Positions 45,812-55,033 of a stretch of 60,773 nt of DNA are shown in pieces. Below the pieces are notes generated by a model. The model was not told the origin of the DNA. It ran no database searches and was given only the letters and a program-made list of their open reading frames with translations. The position numbers and the translations under genes were made by a program. The stretch comes from Enorma phocaeensis (GTDB lineage Bacteria > Actinomycetota > Coriobacteriia > Coriobacteriales > Coriobacteriaceae). Every line of letters begins with the position of its first letter. Position 1 is the stretch's first letter. The DNA lies in assembly GCF_016901575.1 (NCBI RefSeq), contig NZ_JACJKQ010000012.1, positions 1 to 60,773 on the forward strand, written 5' to 3'.

Positions 45812-45841
45812 TTGACAAAATGAGCGGGGGGGGGGTATGCT
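45812..45841 (+). promoter_or_regulatory. Promoter with a ten-G tract in the spacer (probable phase-variable promoter)
   Basis: The consensus TTGACA (45812-45817) and TATGCT (45836-45841) are 18 bp apart, and the last ten spacer bases (45826-45835) are all G. Gain or loss of a G by slippage would change the spacing to 17 or 19. It directs transcription toward the LRR surface-protein gene at 46080, with a leader of about 230 nt. The gap 45612-46079 contains no other convincing gene, though a 27-codon frame starts at 45880 after GGGGGA. Confidence 0.75.
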
Positions 45842-46079
45842 TTTCAAAGTGTATCTGGACGTGTCACATAGGGGGACGAATGGGAAAGGTGCGTTTGTCG
45901 GCATGGGGAACCCGGCGCCGCGCCGCGTCAGGATGCAGAAACCCGCAGCCGCTGGCTCAATAAGCTCACGGCTGCCGCAGCTCTATCGGGGTTCTCGCCT
46001 TATGGCGGGCAGACCTGGGGAGTCGGATGGAGCATCGGACATAAAACGCAGCAACATCAAACGAAGGACGGGATTTAAC

Positions 46080-49000
46080 ATGGTGCAAGCGATACGGCGG
46101 GTTTTCGCAGCTTTGTGTGTCATCGCATACATGGCGCTCATGCCTGCAAATGCCTGGGCAGAGGAGCGGGAGGTGACCTTCGAAGACGGGGGCGCCTCAT
46201 ATGAGGCAACGATCGACACCGAGGCCCTCACGGCGACGCTCACCGGGCTGAAGCTCACCGAGCAGGTCGCCGAGCTCTCCCTTCCTTCGAGCATCGTCAG
46301 TGATGGCGTCACCTACACGGTCAGCGAGCTTTCTGCCGCGTTAGGTTGGGGCACCCAGTGCGCAGGGGTGACCTCTCTCGTCATCCCCGAGACTGTCACG
46401 AGTGTCGACGGCATGCGCTTTTCAAAGTTTCCCGACCTTACCTCGCTCACCATTCCTGGTTCCGTAAAGAACTTCAACGGCTCGCTACAGAGCATGAGCA
46501 AGCTTCAGACCCTTACGTTTGAAGAGGGTGTTGAAGAGATCTCTTCAAACTTTATGGTGAACAACTGTTCAGCGTTGTCAACCGTTAACCTTCCGAGCAC
46601 GCTCAAGCGCCTGAGCCAACCTGCCACCTTCGAGAATGCCATCTCGCTAACGTCTATTACGTTGCCCGAGGGCATCCAGATAACCGAAGGCAGCACCTTT
46701 AGTGGTTGCACATCGCTGACGAGCATCGTTCTGCCTGCATCGATCGACGAGATTGTATCCAGCATGTTTGCTGACTGCACCGCGCTCACAACGGTCGAGG
46801 CGAAGGGTGTCATCACATCCGTTGGGCAGGGCGCCTTCTCAGGGTGCACAGCGCTCACCACCATACCTTCGCTTTCTTCGGTGACATCTATCGGGCACTC
46901 TGCATTCAAAGAGTGCAGGGCGCTGACGGGGCCGATCGATCTCTCGCAGGTCACCACGCTCGGGTCGTATGCGTTTTATAACTGCAGGAACTTAACGGGA
47001 GACCTTGACTTGGGTAACGTCACGTCTATCCCTACCTACGCGTTCTCGTATGTGACGGCACATGTGACCGCGCTCAACCCTGCCATCACCTCAATCGGCA
47101 CGTGGGGTTTTGTGTGGACCGACCTTTCGGCGGTGGGGTTGCCCGAACGTTTGAAAAGCATCGGATCGTATGGATGCTACGGTGCCGATCTGCCCGACCC
47201 GTTGGAGGTGCCGGATGGCGTTACCTCTCTGGGCGCCGGCGCGTTCGATAATACGGGTCTCACTCAGATTGTGCTCGGCTCAAGTATCGAGACTGTCAAT
47301 GCCAACGTGTTTCCCAGCACACTTAAGAAGCTCACCATCAACAATAGCGAAGACATCGTGAAGATCGAAGGCGCGCTCCCAACGAGCTGCAAGGCGAATT
47401 ACACGGTGCCATCGCTCAAAGATGCGGGCGATACGATAGCTGAGAACGGAAAAGCTCTTCAGGAAGCGGTGAAAGATGCCGCCTCGGGCGAGGTCATTGT
47501 GCTGCGCAAGAACGTGACCCTTAAGGATGGGCTGACCATCCCCGCGGGCAAAGACATCACCATCAAGTCCGATGGCGAGACCCGGTACCTCTTTGCCTCG
47601 AAAGATGGCTCCATCAACGACCTCATTGTCGTTGGAGCAGGTGCGCATGTGACGTTTGCGGGGGAGGGCTCCGGCGAGCTCGTCCTGTTTGGACGGTACA
47701 ACGAGCACAGCGTCGTATCTTCTCAAGGTGTGGTGACGCTCTCCGAGGGAGCCCGTGTTACCCGTGCTTCGATTTCGACTGATAGCACAGGTGTGGTGGA
47801 GGCTTCGGGTGAGGGCGCGAGCATCGAGGTTGCCGGCGGTGTCATCGACTCGTGCAAGGTGCTTGATGATGCCGCTTACAGCGCGCCGGTGCGTGTGAGC
47901 GACGGTGCCTCGTTCATTATGACGGCAGGTTCTATAGAGCAGAACATCGCAACGGATGCAGACCCGCTCAACAGCTCTTCGGGCGTCCTCATGTTGGGGA
48001 ATGCCACGGGCTCCATGTCCGGTGGCGCCATCCGGGGCAACAGCGGCGTGCGCGGGGCGGCCCTTATGCTGTTCGGCAATGAAGATGATGCCAGGACAAC
48101 CTTCACGTTATCCGGCACGGCGCAAATCGGTGGCAACGTGTGCTCCGCTGCTAACAAGGCCAACGTAAGCGCCTCGGGTGCCGTGCATGTCGAGAGCAAT
48201 GCAACATTCACCATGGATGGCGGCGCCATTGACGGGAACCGCGGCGGCAACGGCGCTGGGGTGTGCGTGGTTGACGGAAACCTGCAGAACGATGAGCAGG
48301 AGTACAAGACCGCATTTGTCATGAACGGCGGTTCGATCTCGAACAATCATGGCTTCACGGGTGCTGGCGTGTACTCATATACCAACGGAGTGACGCTCAA
48401 CGCAGGCTCCATCACCGGCAACACCGCCACCAAGATGGGCGGCGGCGTGTATAGCGAGGGAAACTACGATCACTACAGCACGCTTCATATGAGCAATGTC
48501 CTGGTGACCGAGAATACCGCGCCCCAGGGCGGCGGCATGTGGTTCTGCGCGACGGGGATCGCGCGACTGTATGTGTCCGAGGGCGCTGCAGTGTTTGGAA
48601 ACGCTGCCGTGGTGGACGGGTTCTGGCGCGCAGCGGGTGATGACTTCGTATTCTCGGCGTTTGCGAACGACGCTGGCAGATACGATGCAGAGGTCGCTAG
48701 CAGGATGCTCGGCGGAGGTGCCGTGTCGTGGATGGAAGACGGCAGGGTTAGACTTCAGGCTAGTTCTGGCGTCTACCCATCGGTGAATCCAGACGTCCCT
48801 CGCTATGGTGAAGAAGGGGCTAGCACAGAGCCGATCGATACCACGCGCATCACGTCGTGCATGGCGCTCAAGGCCGTTTCCACTACGGATGCTCAGGATC
48901 TTGCCAAGACCCAGGCAAAGCTCATCATCTCGGGTAACACTGCGGGCTGGTACGGAGGCGGCGTGGCTTCGAACGGCGGCATTACCGTCGGCAATGATGA

Positions 49001-49628
49001 GGAAACGCTTTCGGTTGAGGTCTCCAAGGTCTGGTGCGACAACGATGACGCCGCTGGCAAGCGTCCCGAATCGGTGACCGTTCATGTGCTGAATGGCGAG
49101 AAGAGGATAGATACGGCTGTGCTCAGTGCGGCCAACAATTGGAAGGCGACGTTTACCGGCCTTCCCGCCAGGGGCGCCTACAGCGTCGTGGAGGACGTTC
49201 CCGCAGGATACCAAGGGACCGTGACAGGCAATGCGGGCGACGGCTTCGTGCTTACGAACACCTATGTCCCAAGTACGACGCCGGACGACGGCCCCGACAA
49301 TCCGCCGACGTCCCCAGATGAGCCAGATGAGCCGGATACGCCTGACACGCCGGACGAGCCGGATACCCCGGATACGCCTGACACGCCGGACGAGCCGGAT
49401 ACCCCGGATACGCCTGACACGCCGGACGAGCCCGACACTCCCGACACTCCCGACACGCCGCAGAGTCCTAACGAGCCACAAGCTCCGGATGATTCAGGCG
49501 ATGCTGAGGAACCCGGGCTGCCCAAAACGGGCGACTCGTCTGTCGCGCTCGCGCTTGTTGTGGGCTTCGCCGGTGTCGCGGCGATCGTGGTGGCTATCGC
49601 CGTTTGGAGGCGTGCCCGTCGTCGATAA
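46080..49628 (+). CDS. LPxTG surface protein with BspA-type leucine-rich repeats, beta-helix and Cna-B domain
   Basis: A 1182-aa cell-wall protein, likely an adhesin. A signal peptide (VFAALCVIAYMALMPANAWA) is followed by BspA/LRR_5 repeats from about 60 to 430 (TSLVIPETVTSV, LTSITLPEGI, YAFYNCRNLTG). Then come beta-helix repeats rich in GGxIxGN (about 480-960) and one Cna-B domain (VSKVWCDNDDAAGKRPESVT, about 980-1060). A Pro-Asp-Thr stalk leads to LPKTG (1147-1151), a membrane segment and RRARRR. ATG 46080 has AAGGA 11 nt before it. The promoter is probably phase-variable. No sortase gene is in the window. Confidence 0.92.
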   Translation: MVQAIRRVFAALCVIAYMALMPANAWAEEREVTFEDGGASYEATIDTEALTATLTGLKLTEQVAELSLPSSIVSDGVTYTVSELSAALGWGTQCAGVTSLVIPETVTSVDGMRFSKFPDLTSLTIPGSVKNFNGSLQSMSKLQTLTFEEGVEEISSNFMVNNCSALSTVNLPSTLKRLSQPATFENAISLTSITLPEGIQITEGSTFSGCTSLTSIVLPASIDEIVSSMFADCTALTTVEAKGVITSVGQGAFSGCTALTTIPSLSSVTSIGHSAFKECRALTGPIDLSQVTTLGSYAFYNCRNLTGDLDLGNVTSIPTYAFSYVTAHVTALNPAITSIGTWGFVWTDLSAVGLPERLKSIGSYGCYGADLPDPLEVPDGVTSLGAGAFDNTGLTQIVLGSSIETVNANVFPSTLKKLTINNSEDIVKIEGALPTSCKANYTVPSLKDAGDTIAENGKALQEAVKDAASGEVIVLRKNVTLKDGLTIPAGKDITIKSDGETRYLFASKDGSINDLIVVGAGAHVTFAGEGSGELVLFGRYNEHSVVSSQGVVTLSEGARVTRASISTDSTGVVEASGEGASIEVAGGVIDSCKVLDDAAYSAPVRVSDGASFIMTAGSIEQNIATDADPLNSSSGVLMLGNATGSMSGGAIRGNSGVRGAALMLFGNEDDARTTFTLSGTAQIGGNVCSAANKANVSASGAVHVESNATFTMDGGAIDGNRGGNGAGVCVVDGNLQNDEQEYKTAFVMNGGSISNNHGFTGAGVYSYTNGVTLNAGSITGNTATKMGGGVYSEGNYDHYSTLHMSNVLVTENTAPQGGGMWFCATGIARLYVSEGAAVFGNAAVVDGFWRAAGDDFVFSAFANDAGRYDAEVASRMLGGGAVSWMEDGRVRLQASSGVYPSVNPDVPRYGEEGASTEPIDTTRITSCMALKAVSTTDAQDLAKTQAKLIISGNTAGWYGGGVASNGGITVGNDEETLSVEVSKVWCDNDDAAGKRPESVTVHVLNGEKRIDTAVLSAANNWKATFTGLPARGAYSVVEDVPAGYQGTVTGNAGDGFVLTNTYVPSTTPDDGPDNPPTSPDEPDEPDTPDTPDEPDTPDTPDTPDEPDTPDTPDTPDEPDTPDTPDTPQSPNEPQAPDDSGDAEEPGLPKTGDSSVALALVVGFAGVAAIVVAIAVWRRARRR
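49330..49460 (+). repeat. 36-bp tandem repeat encoding the DEPDTPDTPDTP stalk
   Basis: Nearly identical 36-bp units (49351-49386 and 49387-49422) with partial units on both sides encode D-E-P-D-T-P-D-T-P-D-T-P. The count can change by slippage, altering stalk length. A related but less regular stalk is encoded at about 53485-53640 in the second surface gene. Confidence 0.85.
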
Positions 49629-49718
49629 GGTCGATTGCGCTTTGGCCTGCAGGTCAGTGCTGCCGAGTTATGAAAGCGCCTCGGCACCGATGCGTGACTC
49701 TGGGAAGGAGGGTTTCGT

Positions 49719-50084
49719 ATGGCAGGGCGAAAGCTCGCAGATGACGTGCCGCGCATACACGGCAGGCACGCGTTCTCGTACGAACGCGTGCTCGTCCTGA
49801 TTGCGTTTGGTACGGCGGGCAGCAGTGCCCGAGGTCCGGTGCCTGCTGCCGACAACGCAGACGGGCTCGTCATGGCAAAGGCCGATATGGCCAAGATGCT
49901 CGGCGTGTGCGAGCAGTCCATCAACCGATCGATTTCCAAGCTCGTCAAGTTGAAGCATGTCGAACGCGTGCCCCGCGCGGGCGACACGGGTGCCTCGCTT
50001 GCCAACCTGTATCGCGCTACGCCCGATGGCGTTCGGGAGGCGTCGCGCCTGATGGCTGCCATGTTGGGTACGGGCGACTCGTAG
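49719..50084 (+). CDS. Small winged-helix DNA-binding protein
   Basis: A 121-aa protein with a MarR-like winged helix in its C-terminal two thirds: MAKADMAKMLGVCEQSINRS is the helix-turn-helix, SISKLVKLKHVERVPRAGDTG the recognition helix and wing, and LYRATPDGVREASRLM the last helix. AAGGAGGG lies 6 nt before the ATG. It is sandwiched between two surface-protein genes on the same strand, so it probably regulates one or both; this is inferred from position only. Confidence 0.8.
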   Translation: MAGRKLADDVPRIHGRHAFSYERVLVLIAFGTAGSSARGPVPAADNADGLVMAKADMAKMLGVCEQSINRSISKLVKLKHVERVPRAGDTGASLANLYRATPDGVREASRLMAAMLGTGDS

Positions 50085-50304
50085 CTCGGCGCTCGCTACA
50101 TAGCCGGTCGGTTGGCGTCGATATGACGAGGACGACGTATGGGATGGAAGCTGAAAGATCTGGGGAGGAGATTGTGGATACGTTGAGGCTCAAACTGGTA
50201 AGAGACAGCCATGCCAAAAGGGTGTTCCAAGACTAAGATTACGCTCGTTCGGGAGCCTTGTCGCATGCACGCTGACGCTTCTGTGCGCGCTGTGCTTTGT
50301 CGGC

Positions 50305-53300
50305 GTGCCGGCGAGGGCGTATGCGACGGAATCCGTGACCACGTGGGATGACCTTGCTAACGCAGTGGAAAAGGTGTCTTCCGAATCGCCGGTCGATATT
50401 TCCGCGTCTGGTACCTTGACCGCGGACAGCTCCGTTTCGATTCCTGAGAATGCCGACGTCACCATAACCTTCGCAGACGACGCCGCTATCGACCGCGGGC
50501 AGTCGGACGACAAGGATGACAGCCCGACGTTCATCGTTGCCAAGGGTGCGAGGCTCACCATCACCGGCAGCGTTACCGTTAACGGTGACACGGGTATGTT
50601 CGTACAGGTAGCAGAGGGCGGCTCGCTCACCCTCAACGGCAGCATTGCCGCCGACGAGGTCAATGGAGAAGAGAGCTTCATTGACGTGGCGGGCAGTCTT
50701 ACCCTAAACGCCAACGGCTCCGTGAGCGGGTGGAAAGGTGTCGAGGACGGCGCCTCTGCCGTAGAGGCAAGCGGCGAGAATGCGAGCATCACCGTGAACG
50801 GTGGCAGCATTACCGATAACTCGGGCACCTCGCGCGGCGGCGTGCAAGTGCTCAAAGGTGCCACCATGACTATGGAGGGCGGCTCGGTCACCAACAACAG
50901 GCTCACTGGCGGTAACAGCTATAGCTATGGTGCGGGCATCTATCTTTCGGGTGGCAGCACGCTCACTGCAGAAGGCGCTGCCATTACTGACAACTGCGGC
51001 AAATATGAAGGCGACTGGAGTAGACGCCAGCAGGCAGGCGGCGGTATTGCCGTCACGGGGGTTGGCAGCACGGTTACTCTTACCAACTGTAAGGTTGAGA
51101 GGAATCGCGTGGCGAACAACAGCGGCTGGGCTGGCGGCGGCATCTACGCCGCGAACAAAGCCCGCGTCACCGTTACGGGCGGCAGCATCTCGAACAACTC
51201 GGCCTTCACGAGCGATGACCACACGCAGCATGAGAGCGGTGGCGGTGGTGTCTACGCCACGGGCGATGCGGTAGTTTCTCTCACAGACGTTACGATTAAC
51301 GGCAACACCGCTCTGCTGGGGGCTGGTCTATACCTCAACGGCGTTGCGGGTGCGAGGATCGAGGACTGCACCGTTTCGGGTAATATGACGCTGCGAGATA
51401 GCAGCCCGAGCGAGCCCTACAGCAACTCCAGCGTTGGCGGCGGCATCCTCGCCCGGACCTCCGGTGGCGGCCTCACGCCCCCGGGCGGCGGGTCCGATGC
51501 TGAACCCACAGGCATCCAGATCGTCGACACCACGGTGAGCGGCAACACCGCCACGCAGGGCGGCGGTGGCGTCTGCGTGCTGGGCGGCGACGTCGCCATG
51601 CGAAACGTAAAGGTTACGGGCAACGACGCTCCGCAAGGTGGCGGCATGTGGATTCAGGGCAGCTCCGATGTGACGCTCGACAACTGCACCGTGGGCAGCA
51701 ACGAGGCGTCTGCCGCCGGTGGTGGAATCGGTGCTGGCGCAGGCGAGCTTACGCTTACCGAGACCTCGGTAAGCGAGAACACGGCGGGCGAGGCCGGTGG
51801 CATTTATAACGGTGGCGCCGACATTACCCTCGTGAGCGGCTCCATCGCCAACAACATCGCTCTCAGGGCGGGCGGCGTAGAGAACGTTGGGGCCTTCACC
51901 CAGGAGGGAGGGGATATCACCGGCAACCAGGCGACAGCGGAAGAGGGCCAATCTGAGGATCAGGCCCTCGCCGGCGGCGTGGCTAACATCACGGGCACCT
52001 ATACCATGGAAGGCGGCCGCATCTTTGGTAACACGGCTGCGTATGGTGCGAACGACTTCTATAACTACGCCGAGCCCACCGAGGAAGGCGGCGACGAAGG
52101 CCAGGGCGGAGGCATCGACGTCGACGACAGCTGGGAAGGCGACCACGACATGGGTCTCGACTCGGTAGGGGGAGAGACGCGGCCTGGTCTCGCCGCCGCG
52201 CCGGCGCCTCGAGCCAACGAGCACGGCACCTTCACCCTTATCGACCCCTCCGGCTTTATCCTGGGCGTGGACGGCTGGTACGAGGACAAGCCGGACGCTC
52301 GCTATAAAGACACCGATGAGGCTGACCGCGTTAAATACGAGATTGTCGAGAACGACACTTCCGAGCAGTACCTCACGCTCGGCGAACCCGTAATTGCCGG
52401 CACCCTTACCTTGGAGCCTCGGGACATGGTTGCCTATACGGGTGGCGACTCTATGGACAACGACAACTTCCCCGAGGTCCGCTATCGCGTGAGCGCTGAT
52501 GACGATCTTTCTAAAGCGCTTGATGAGGGGGACGTTGGGCTTGCGCTGCTGGTTGACGGCGATTCCGTGTCACTCGATGCCGAGGATGCGACCGTAGGTG
52601 ATGGAACCATCGTCATCCCCGAGTTGGACGCCGCTTTCTCGCTTGAGGAGGGCTCTGCTGCCGATGATGACGAGGTGGCGGGCGTCTACGATGTGGTCAT
52701 CTCGGATGACGACGTTGCGGCAACGCTTTCCGACGGCCGTCTTGTGAATGTCAAGGTCGCCACATCCGATGAGGAGCCTGCCACGCTTACGGTACGCACC
52801 GTCTCAAACGCCAGCGAGGCTGCGGGCGAGGAAGGCACCGCTGATGTGGTGGCCGCCAATCCCGTTATTGTGGGCGAGACGGCGACCGGCGAGCAGGATA
52901 GCGCGCTTGCCACCGCTACGGTTGCTGCTGGCGCCACGTTCTTCACCAACGGCGACGACTCGATGGGCCTGCTCGGCATCGATGGCGCCGACCCCGATAG
53001 CGGCGCACAGGTGTCGCTGCTCTTCGATGACTTGCTTCCTGTTGAGAACGGTACGACCGCCGACACCGAGGCGCTGCTTGCCAAACATGCCGGCATCGAC
53101 GCATCATCGACCGAGTTCAAGTACCTCGACTTGGTGAATGAACACGACGGCAATGTTTGGGTGAGCACGGACTCTGACATCACGATCTCTTGGCCTGTTC
53201 CCGAAGGCGTGGACCCCAGCAATGTCACGTTTGCCGTGCATCACTTCAAGGGCCTGCATCGCGAGTACGGTGGGGCCGGATCTCCTGACGCCGCCGATCA

Positions 53301-53781
53301 GATTGCCAAGAGCGAGGTGGAGGTTATTCCATGCAGTGTCGTAGACGGACGTGTGGTCTTCACGCTTGACGGCGATGTCGAGGACGGCAGCTTCAGCCCG
53401 TTTGCACTCACGTGGACGAAGGCGTCTGATCCGGGTGGCGACACGCCGGATCGTCCTCCGGTGAATCCCGGTGGCGATGACGATCCCGATACGCCAGATA
53501 CCCCCGACACTCCGGTGGATCCTGAAGATCCTGACACCCCGGATACCCCTGATGAGCCGGATAGCCCCGAAGATCCGGATACGCCTGACGCCCCAGTTAC
53601 CCCGGAGACTCCCGAGGAGCCCCAGGATCCAAACGTGCCCGAAGATCCGCAAGACTCCTCAGGCTCAACGGATCACATTCTGCCCTCCACCGGCGACGTG
53701 GCCCCCATAGTCGTGCTTATAGCCGCCGTCGGAGGAGCTGCCGCCCTTGTCGGCTCTGCCCGGATGCGTCGTAAGAGATAG
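50305..53781 (+). CDS. LPxTG surface protein with beta-helix repeats; signal peptide out of frame with the ATG
   Basis: From GTG 50305 this is 1158 aa. Polymorphic beta-helix repeats (GGSITDNSG, GGGIYA, GNTATQGGGG) fill about residues 60-580. Less repetitive beta-rich domains, a PDTPDEP stalk, LPSTG (1126-1130), a membrane helix and RMRRKR follow. The signal peptide core FGSLVACTLTLLCALCFVGV is read in the same frame upstream of 50305, but no ATG, GTG or TTG occurs in that frame back to the stop at 50152. ATG 50211 is one base out; deleting one base in CCAAAAGGG would give MPKGVPRLRLRSFGS and a complete signal peptide. The gene is frameshifted, phase-off, or miscalled there. Confidence 0.85.
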   Translation: MPARAYATESVTTWDDLANAVEKVSSESPVDISASGTLTADSSVSIPENADVTITFADDAAIDRGQSDDKDDSPTFIVAKGARLTITGSVTVNGDTGMFVQVAEGGSLTLNGSIAADEVNGEESFIDVAGSLTLNANGSVSGWKGVEDGASAVEASGENASITVNGGSITDNSGTSRGGVQVLKGATMTMEGGSVTNNRLTGGNSYSYGAGIYLSGGSTLTAEGAAITDNCGKYEGDWSRRQQAGGGIAVTGVGSTVTLTNCKVERNRVANNSGWAGGGIYAANKARVTVTGGSISNNSAFTSDDHTQHESGGGGVYATGDAVVSLTDVTINGNTALLGAGLYLNGVAGARIEDCTVSGNMTLRDSSPSEPYSNSSVGGGILARTSGGGLTPPGGGSDAEPTGIQIVDTTVSGNTATQGGGGVCVLGGDVAMRNVKVTGNDAPQGGGMWIQGSSDVTLDNCTVGSNEASAAGGGIGAGAGELTLTETSVSENTAGEAGGIYNGGADITLVSGSIANNIALRAGGVENVGAFTQEGGDITGNQATAEEGQSEDQALAGGVANITGTYTMEGGRIFGNTAAYGANDFYNYAEPTEEGGDEGQGGGIDVDDSWEGDHDMGLDSVGGETRPGLAAAPAPRANEHGTFTLIDPSGFILGVDGWYEDKPDARYKDTDEADRVKYEIVENDTSEQYLTLGEPVIAGTLTLEPRDMVAYTGGDSMDNDNFPEVRYRVSADDDLSKALDEGDVGLALLVDGDSVSLDAEDATVGDGTIVIPELDAAFSLEEGSAADDDEVAGVYDVVISDDDVAATLSDGRLVNVKVATSDEEPATLTVRTVSNASEAAGEEGTADVVAANPVIVGETATGEQDSALATATVAAGATFFTNGDDSMGLLGIDGADPDSGAQVSLLFDDLLPVENGTTADTEALLAKHAGIDASSTEFKYLDLVNEHDGNVWVSTDSDITISWPVPEGVDPSNVTFAVHHFKGLHREYGGAGSPDAADQIAKSEVEVIPCSVVDGRVVFTLDGDVEDGSFSPFALTWTKASDPGGDTPDRPPVNPGGDDDPDTPDTPDTPVDPEDPDTPDTPDEPDSPEDPDTPDAPVTPETPEEPQDPNVPEDPQDSSGSTDHILPSTGDVAPIVVLIAAVGGAAALVGSARMRRKR

Positions 53782-54311
53782 TCATCGCTCGCGTGCCCAC
53801 GCTGTCGTGCGCATAAGCTGACCGGCGCTTCGCTGTGGCCCTGCGCGGTATCCCATGAAGCCTTTGCGGCAATGGGTACCGTGCGGGGCCGTTGCTCATA
53901 TCTGCATAGCTCAGGTAGTCCATCTAGGTACGACGAGGCTCCGAACGTGCCCCCGGCTCTTCCAGGGTGGCTGCGTTCCTCTATACACGCCTCGACGGCG
54001 TGCCTGCTTGCGGGTTCAAGCGCTGCCCGCGGCGGCTTCGCTGGGAGATGCGGGCTATGCTGCCGGATGCGCGGGGGAGGGCATGCCGCCTGCTCAAAGT
54101 GAGACTAGGCTGCCCATAGTCTCGGTCTGAGCCCGTTTCAAGCCCGAAACTGAGACCACATCGCCCAAGGGCTCAAACGCCGCGCCGTTCTCCCGCACAA
54201 TCCGAGCCTAGGGTGCGTCTGGTCTCAGAATCGTCGCCAGCCCGTGGATTCCCCGCGCCGCGCTCCATGCGCTATGATGCCAGTCAAATGCCGACACTGG
54301 GAAGGATTACA
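53782..54311. other. Intergenic region before ispF with inverted repeats
   Basis: 530 bp without a credible gene. Positions 54101-54123 form GAGACTA/TAGTCTC, which overlaps a second imperfect hairpin, GTCTCGGTCT with AAACTGAGAC (54119-54155). CTGGTCTCAG occurs again near 54220. TATGAT at 54271 may be the -10 of ispF. An SRP-like string near 53970 did not fold as a small cytoplasmic RNA. Confidence 0.5.
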
Positions 54312-54791
54312 ATGCTGCGCATCGGACATGGTTATGACGTGCATCGGCTTGTGGAGGGCCGGCGCTGCATCATCGGCGGGGTGGACATCCCCCACGACAA
54401 GGGGCTGCTGGGCCACTCCGACGCCGACGTGCTGGCGCATGCCTTGGCGGATTCGATTCTCGGCGCCTGTCGCGGCGGAGACATCGGCAAGCTCTTTCCC
54501 GACACCGACCCTGCGTACGAGGGGGCGGATTCCCTCAAGCTCCTCGCCGCGGTCATGGAGTATGCCCGCGAGCGCGGCTACGAGTTCGTAGACGCCGATT
54601 GCACCATCGCCTGCCAGGAGCCCAAGATCAGCCCGTTTCGCGAGCAGATGCGAGCGAACCTTTCGCGGGCGCTCGGCGTCGACGTGGAGCAGGTGGGGGT
54701 GAAGGCCACGACCACCGAGCGTCTGGGCTGGGAAGGCAAGGGCGAAGGTGTCGGCGCGTGGGCGGTCTGTTTGCTGGAGAAGCGGGCATAA
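54312..54791 (+). CDS. ispF: 2-C-methyl-D-erythritol 2,4-cyclodiphosphate synthase
   Basis: A 159-aa IspF. The zinc ligands lie in GHGYDVHRL (Asp9, His11) and LLGHSDADVLAHALAD. KATTTERLGWEGKGEGVGA is the CMP-binding C-terminus. AAGGA lies 7 nt before ATG 54312. It follows the surface locus instead of ispD, and its second to sixth codons are duplicated at 45648-45663. cysS begins 242 bp downstream. Confidence 0.97.
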   Translation: MLRIGHGYDVHRLVEGRRCIIGGVDIPHDKGLLGHSDADVLAHALADSILGACRGGDIGKLFPDTDPAYEGADSLKLLAAVMEYARERGYEFVDADCTIACQEPKISPFREQMRANLSRALGVDVEQVGVKATTTERLGWEGKGEGVGAWAVCLLEKRA

Positions 54792-55033
54792 GGGCCGCCG
54801 CTCGAGGTTCGGCTCGAACCCCGCTCCTCTTCACGAAGCCGTTGTGGCGCCTCAGCCGGCTCGATGGGCTGTCAAAGGAGTTCTTCCTGCCCATGCGCCA
54901 GTCGAGTACCATATTCACCATACAAGCAATGTTTGGGCGGTGCGCCCCATCGTTCGCGTGGAGTTTCGCGCCGGGCGCGGCGGGCACCGGTTGAGCAGCG
55001 AATGACGGGGCGAGTTGCCCCTCGGAGGATGTC

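Noticed and set aside
45837-46079. N-terminal extension of the LRR surface protein from 45837
   Set aside because: It would start at the -10 box of the promoter. The typical signal peptide begins at 46080.
49330-49460. Regular repeats that might suggest a CRISPR array
   Set aside because: The 36-bp units abut without unique spacers and encode the PDTP stalk of a surface protein.
53940-53990. Possible SRP RNA-like string (complement GCAGCCACCCTGGAAGAGCC)
   Set aside because: The conserved GGUCAGG...GGAAGGAAGCAGCC tetraloop region is not matched and no long flanking helix forms.
54792-55033. T-box leader before cysS
   Set aside because: No T-box sequence, specifier hairpin or antiterminator was recognised in the gap.
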